A stretch of DNA of 64,000 bases, from NCBI GenBank assembly GCA_965267505.1, contig OZ254081.1, positions 1,984,001-2,048,000 on the forward strand. Direction: 5' to 3'. This DNA comes from JANQHS01 sp965267505. Lineage in GTDB: Bacteria > Bacteroidota > Bacteroidia > Cytophagales > CCMP332. Below the pieces are notes generated by a model that had not been told where the DNA came from, made no database searches, and saw only the letters and a list, made by a program, of their open reading frames with translations. The position numbers and the translations under genes were made by a program. Position 1 is the stretch's first letter. Each line of letters starts with the position of its first letter. Shown here piece by piece: positions 60,779-64,000 of this stretch.

Positions 60779-61319
60779 TTTGGTTTTCCTCTTTTTTAAA
60801 ATCCTTCAGGGTAGGAAGTTCTTCAATATTATTAATCCCAAAATAGTCAAGGAAGTTTTGGGTGGTTCCGTAAAGGATCGGTTTTCCAACGGTATCAGCT
60901 TTGCCCTTGATTTCAATTAACTCCTTTTCGAGTAGTTTTTGAATTGAATAATCACATCCTACTCCCCGGATCTGTTCAGCAGCAACCTTTGTGATCGGTT
61001 GTTTGTAGGCAATGATTGATAGGGTCTCAAGGCTGGAATTCGAAAGCCTTTTCTTTGATTTTTGCTTTAGAAGGATAGAAATAGAGCTTTGGTAGGCGGG
61101 TTTGGTGAGAAATTGTAGGCCTCCGCCCGACCTTATCAATTCAAAAGAAAATTCCTCGGCCTTATATTTTTCCTCAATTTCAGAAACTGCCTTCGATATA
61201 TCCTTTTCAGGAACAGCGGCGTCAAACATTTCGGTGAGACATCTTTTAATTTCTTTCTCACTAATCGGTTCAGGAGAACAAAAAACCAATGCCTCTACAT
61301 GGTTTTTTAAGAAATCCAC
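60711..61319 (-). CDS. scpB: Segregation and condensation protein B
   Basis: A 202-residue kleisin partner of the SMC-ScpA complex. Two winged-helix domains are visible (VEALVFCSPEPISEKEI; SLETLSIIAYKQPITKVAAEQIRGVG) and the GKADTVGKPILYGTTQNFLDYFG end of the core. A C-terminal acidic Pro/Glu tail of about 20 residues follows, encoded by DNA that in another frame encodes the basic start of RluB. The start is GTG, directly after the stop of the DksA-like gene. Confidence 0.92.
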   Translation of the reverse strand: MDFLKNHVEALVFCSPEPISEKEIKRCLTEMFDAAVPEKDISKAVSEIEEKYKAEEFSFELIRSGGGLQFLTKPAYQSSISILLKQKSKKRLSNSSLETLSIIAYKQPITKVAAEQIRGVGCDYSIQKLLEKELIEIKGKADTVGKPILYGTTQNFLDYFGINNIEELPTLKDFKKEENQIGPEEPQETEETPPQTPEEGRE

Positions 61320-61697
61320 CTAGTTCTGCTTCAGTTTTGCTTCTATGGAATGTCTGGTATGCGGAACAGCTTTAAGCCTTTCTTTCGAGATCAACTTTCC
61401 TGTTTCAATACAGATACCGTAAGTTTTGTTTTTAATCCTTACCAGAGCATTTTCCAATTGCTGGATAAACTTTATTTGCCTTCCGGCTAGCTGGTTTAGG
61501 TTTTCCTTCTCAGTGGCTTCTGCTGAATCTTCCAGGACATTGATGTTATTCAAGGAGCTATCTGCTCCCTGATCATTCTTTCGGCTGATACTCTCTTTGA
61601 TGTAATCAAGTTCCTTCTTAGCCTTATCGAGTTTCTCATGAATGATCTCCTCAAATTCTTTCAGCTCTTCATCTGAATATTGCAACTTTTCTCCCAT
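61320..61697 (-). CDS. TraR/DksA-family protein lacking the zinc-binding cysteines
   Basis: A 125-residue protein with a long N-terminal coiled coil (about 8-75) and a DksA-like C-terminal module YGICIETGKLISKERLKAVPHTRHSIEAK. The usual C4 zinc site is degenerate: only one cysteine remains, and Thr, His and Ser take the other positions. Relatives in Bacteroidota share this. DksA proteins bind the RNA polymerase secondary channel; whether this one does is inferred. It is first in the run with scpB and rluB. Confidence 0.85.
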   Translation of the reverse strand: MGEKLQYSDEELKEFEEIIHEKLDKAKKELDYIKESISRKNDQGADSSLNNINVLEDSAEATEKENLNQLAGRQIKFIQQLENALVRIKNKTYGICIETGKLISKERLKAVPHTRHSIEAKLKQN

Positions 61698-61762
61698 ATC
61701 CTGGAAATTTGAGTTAATACTAAGACCTCACATGCTTAATGCCTGGGAGGATAATTGAAGCG

Positions 61763-61770
61763 CAAATATA
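61763..61770 (-). promoter_or_regulatory. Candidate -7 box for the DksA-scpB-rluB run
   Basis: The minus strand reads TATATTTG followed by CG, an exact TAnnTTTG and the same octamer as upstream of mreB. Transcription would begin near 61756, about 60 bases before the ATG. No clear TTG -33 element at the expected distance. Confidence 0.45.
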
Positions 61771-61782
61771 TTTATTTGTATC

Positions 61783-62784
61783 ATGAAATTGTTTCCGAAT
61801 ATCATTCTATCAATTTTTTTGCTTTGCTCAGTCATCGCATATGGGCAGCAAAAAATGAATAAAAAAGCTGTCTTGGTAATCCATGGAGGTGCCGGTGTAA
61901 TAACCAAGGATAAATTATCCCCTGAAAAAGAGAAAGAATACCGAACCACAATGGCTAAGGCTCTTCAAAGCGGTTATAAGCTTTTCAAAAAGGGGAAAAG
62001 CTCTGAAGATATTGTTGTTGAAGTGATCTCATTAATGGAAGATTCTCCCTTATTCAATGCTGGAAAAGGGTCTGTTCTCAATGCCAAAGGAGAAGTTGAA
62101 ATGGATGCTTCGTTGATGAATGGCCAGGACCTTTCCTGTGGGTCTGTTTCCCTGGTAAAAAGGTTAAAGAACCCCATCCAAGCTGCCCAATTGGTAAAAA
62201 ATAAAACCAAGCATGTTTATCTCGCGGGGGAGGGGGCGGACCATTTCGGTGAGAAAAATGAATTGGCTGTAGAACCTCCTGAGTATTTCCAAACTGAAAG
62301 AAGACTTAAACAGTTAGAGAACAAAAAGAAAAAGGCGAATGAGCAGGGCTCCCTAGAAAATGGAATGAAAAAGTATGGTACTGTTGGAGCTGTTTGCTTG
62401 GATGTAAATGGAAATATCAGTGCAGGAACTTCTACCGGAGGAACTTCTAATAAATTAAAAGGCAGGATCGGGGATAGCCCTATTATCGGCTCCGGAACCT
62501 ATGCAAAGAATAAGGTTTGTGGTGTTTCCTCAACCGGAGATGGAGAATATTTCATCCGGTCCCAGGTGGCTATTTCCATAGCCCATTTGATGGAGTACAA
62601 GGGGTTGGGAATCGATGCAGCTATGGATCAAGCCATTAAAGATGTTGGCGACCTTGGAGGTAGTGGGGGTGTCGTAGGTCTGGATTCAAATGGCAATTAC
62701 AATTGGAGTTTTAATTCTCCGGGTATGTATCGCGGCGTGATCTTTGAAGATGGGGTGATCCTAATACAGATCTTTCAAAACTGA
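61783..62784 (+). CDS. Exported isoaspartyl peptidase/L-asparaginase (Ntn hydrolase)
   Basis: A 333-residue precursor with signal peptide (NIILSIFLLCSVIAYG), so periplasmic or secreted. The fold is the plant-type asparaginase: VIHGGAGVI at the start, the self-cleavage site KYGT|VGAVCLD with nucleophile Thr200, and the substrate segment ISAGTSTGGTSNKLKGRIGDSPIIGSGTYA. It would autocleave into alpha and beta chains and hydrolyse isoaspartyl dipeptides or asparagine. The 3' end overlaps the convergent PagL-like gene by 24 bases. Confidence 0.93.
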   Translation: MKLFPNIILSIFLLCSVIAYGQQKMNKKAVLVIHGGAGVITKDKLSPEKEKEYRTTMAKALQSGYKLFKKGKSSEDIVVEVISLMEDSPLFNAGKGSVLNAKGEVEMDASLMNGQDLSCGSVSLVKRLKNPIQAAQLVKNKTKHVYLAGEGADHFGEKNELAVEPPEYFQTERRLKQLENKKKKANEQGSLENGMKKYGTVGAVCLDVNGNISAGTSTGGTSNKLKGRIGDSPIIGSGTYAKNKVCGVSSTGDGEYFIRSQVAISIAHLMEYKGLGIDAAMDQAIKDVGDLGGSGGVVGLDSNGNYNWSFNSPGMYRGVIFEDGVILIQIFQN

Positions 62785-63960
62785 TTGGTTCCTGACGAAC
62801 CTGAATCCGATACCCCATTCAGTTAGGTCGGCGATAAATCCTTCAGTTGTTTTTAGAGAAAGTCGGGCAAAGACCTTTTTAGAAAAATCATAACGAAGAC
62901 CAACCCTGGCCCAAACACTTCCTTTTTCATTTCCGGAATACAGATAAACTCCCAGCTGGGTCACCAACGCAAATCGGTCCACCAGAAGATCATGGCCAAT
63001 ATGGATCCCAACATGTGAGTAATTGGTCCAATTGAATGAAGAGTCGGGATAGACATAATTCAACCATCTTTCCATTGACCCATCATAGAAATAATCCACC
63101 CCGGCTCCAAGCTTGCCTTTATGGCCATATTTTTTTGCCGCATCCAGAGTAAAGGTGAAAACAGGGTGATAGGTATCCCTGTCATTGATATCTGCTGATG
63201 TGGTTTTTAATCCCCCGGAGATCACAGAATAGAATTCCCAATATTTTTCTGGATTAGGTAAAGAGATCAATTTTGGTCGGGCTCTTTTGAAGGATGATCG
63301 CTTTCCCTTTGTATCTAAATAATACCTGGCACCTAAGTTCAGTCCATACATATTCAGCCCTTTATTAGGCGTTCTTATGGCTCCATTTGAGAAGTGAGTA
63401 AAATCAGCTCCAAAAGAGAGATCGAGCCTTTCGCTCAATTCATAATATGCGACAAGACCCAGATTAAAGTAGATATTGACCTTGGATCCCAGTACATCAT
63501 TTCGTGGGTTGGTAATTGAATCGTATTCATTGAAGTTAAAGGCTACCCCCGAGGCAAAGTCATAATTCAATCTCAGCTTTCCTCCCGTAACGATGGGTAC
63601 ATTAAAAAAGGCGAATAGGGCAAATGGATTACCTATTTCGCGGGTATTATTCATGTTGCCATAATAGAGGCCAAATCCATAAGAGGGTAGCTTATACCCA
63701 TGTTGCCAGTCCTTTTTGCCCAATGATTGAAATCCGATTCTTAGCTCTCCGCTTAAATAATTGCCTTTAAGTTCCTCGCCCAGGCTATCAGTATGGCGTA
63801 CAAAGGCTCCAAAATGAGGTCTGAATTCAATAAAATGATGAGCTCCTTCCATCCGTTCAATTTCCTGTCCCTGACCAAATACTGTGTCGGAAATCAAAAA
63901 ATTTAAGCTTATCAGGAGCACGGAAAATTCGAAGATCCTTCTTCCTGGGAATTTGAACAT
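62761..63960 (-). CDS. Outer-membrane beta-barrel protein related to PagL (acyloxyacyl hydrolase)
   Basis: A 399-residue protein with an N-terminal signal segment (about 1-29) and many amphipathic beta-strands. The core contains DFTHFSNGAIRTPNKGLN, matching the PagL active-site loop, with His189 and Ser191 in place; the glutamate that completes the triad 14 residues after the histidine in PagL appears as Asn203. PagL removes the 3-O acyl chain of lipid A. The C-terminal half adds about 180 residues of further barrel-like sequence not found in short PagL. Activity is uncertain. Confidence 0.7.
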   Translation of the reverse strand: MFKFPGRRIFEFSVLLISLNFLISDTVFGQGQEIERMEGAHHFIEFRPHFGAFVRHTDSLGEELKGNYLSGELRIGFQSLGKKDWQHGYKLPSYGFGLYYGNMNNTREIGNPFALFAFFNVPIVTGGKLRLNYDFASGVAFNFNEYDSITNPRNDVLGSKVNIYFNLGLVAYYELSERLDLSFGADFTHFSNGAIRTPNKGLNMYGLNLGARYYLDTKGKRSSFKRARPKLISLPNPEKYWEFYSVISGGLKTTSADINDRDTYHPVFTFTLDAAKKYGHKGKLGAGVDYFYDGSMERWLNYVYPDSSFNWTNYSHVGIHIGHDLLVDRFALVTQLGVYLYSGNEKGSVWARVGLRYDFSKKVFARLSLKTTEGFIADLTEWGIGFRFVRNQSVLKDLY

Positions 63961-64000
63961 CTAAGGGTTTTCTTTTGGATCACGGATTTTTAAATCCTCC

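Overview
The window is chromosomal DNA from a member of the Bacteroidota, most likely a Cytophagales-type free-living gliding or secreting bacterium. The evidence is a nearly complete set of type IX secretion (T9SS)/gliding genes, Bacteroidota-style promoters (TAnnTTTG -7 boxes), few Shine-Dalgarno sequences, a TonB receptor with a carboxypeptidase-like N-terminal extension, DUF4271 next to hemD, and an F-ATPase operon that ends at atpG without atpD/atpC. Gene density is very high: no stretch longer than about 250 bases lacks a gene, and I see no insertion sequence, prophage, CRISPR array or rRNA.

Layout. 1-5.6 kb: 5' part of polA, a divergent GT-C membrane glycosyltransferase resembling DIE2/ALG10, a lipoprotein, gpmA and chrA. 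5.6-10.2 kb: a minus-strand run tdk-porZ-recO-2OG oxygenase. 10.3-11.3 kb: an unrecognised acidic protein. 11.3-19.8 kb: a minus-strand run UbiA-purN-purH-mreB-mreC-mreD-mrdA-rodA (purine synthesis followed by the complete rod-elongation cassette). 20-25.2 kb: a surface-type lipoprotein and a large TonB receptor, both preceded by TTAAC repeats with roughly 11-bp spacing, then a GIN-domain (DUF2807) protein. 25.3-27.1 kb: a LytS/LytTR two-component pair.

27.1-31.7 kb: hemW followed by UbiA, DprE1-like, DprE2-like and HAD-phosphatase genes. These four look like a full set for making polyprenyl-phosphate arabinose (the decaprenylphosphoryl-arabinose route of mycobacteria), which is unexpected here. 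31.7-34.6 kb: a MraY/WecA-type transferase, DUF4271 and hemD. 34.7-40.3 kb: the T9SS core porP-gldK-gldL-gldM-gldN. 40.3-47 kb: uvrC, a class A PBP and sprE/porW on the minus strand. 47.1-53.9 kb: an M23 endopeptidase and a bactofilin running into atpZ and the F-ATPase genes atpB-E-F-H-A-G. The atpB signal peptide appears to be split by a one-base shift in a run of eight T's.

53.9-64 kb: purM, a PorE-like TPR/propeller/OmpA protein, a heterodisulfide-reductase-like Fe-S pair with a small companion, tRNA-Phe, an rluB-scpB-DksA-like run with an unusual overlap, a periplasmic isoaspartyl peptidase/asparaginase and a PagL-like outer-membrane protein.

Several genes fit together functionally: porZ, porP, gldKLMN, sprE/porW and porE-like all belong to the same secretion machine; mreBCD/mrdA/rodA, the class A PBP, M23 peptidase and bactofilin all shape the cell wall; the prenyl-lipid genes (two UbiA, DprE1/E2, MraY/WecA-like, GT-C) point to an envelope glycan pathway whose final acceptor is not in the window.
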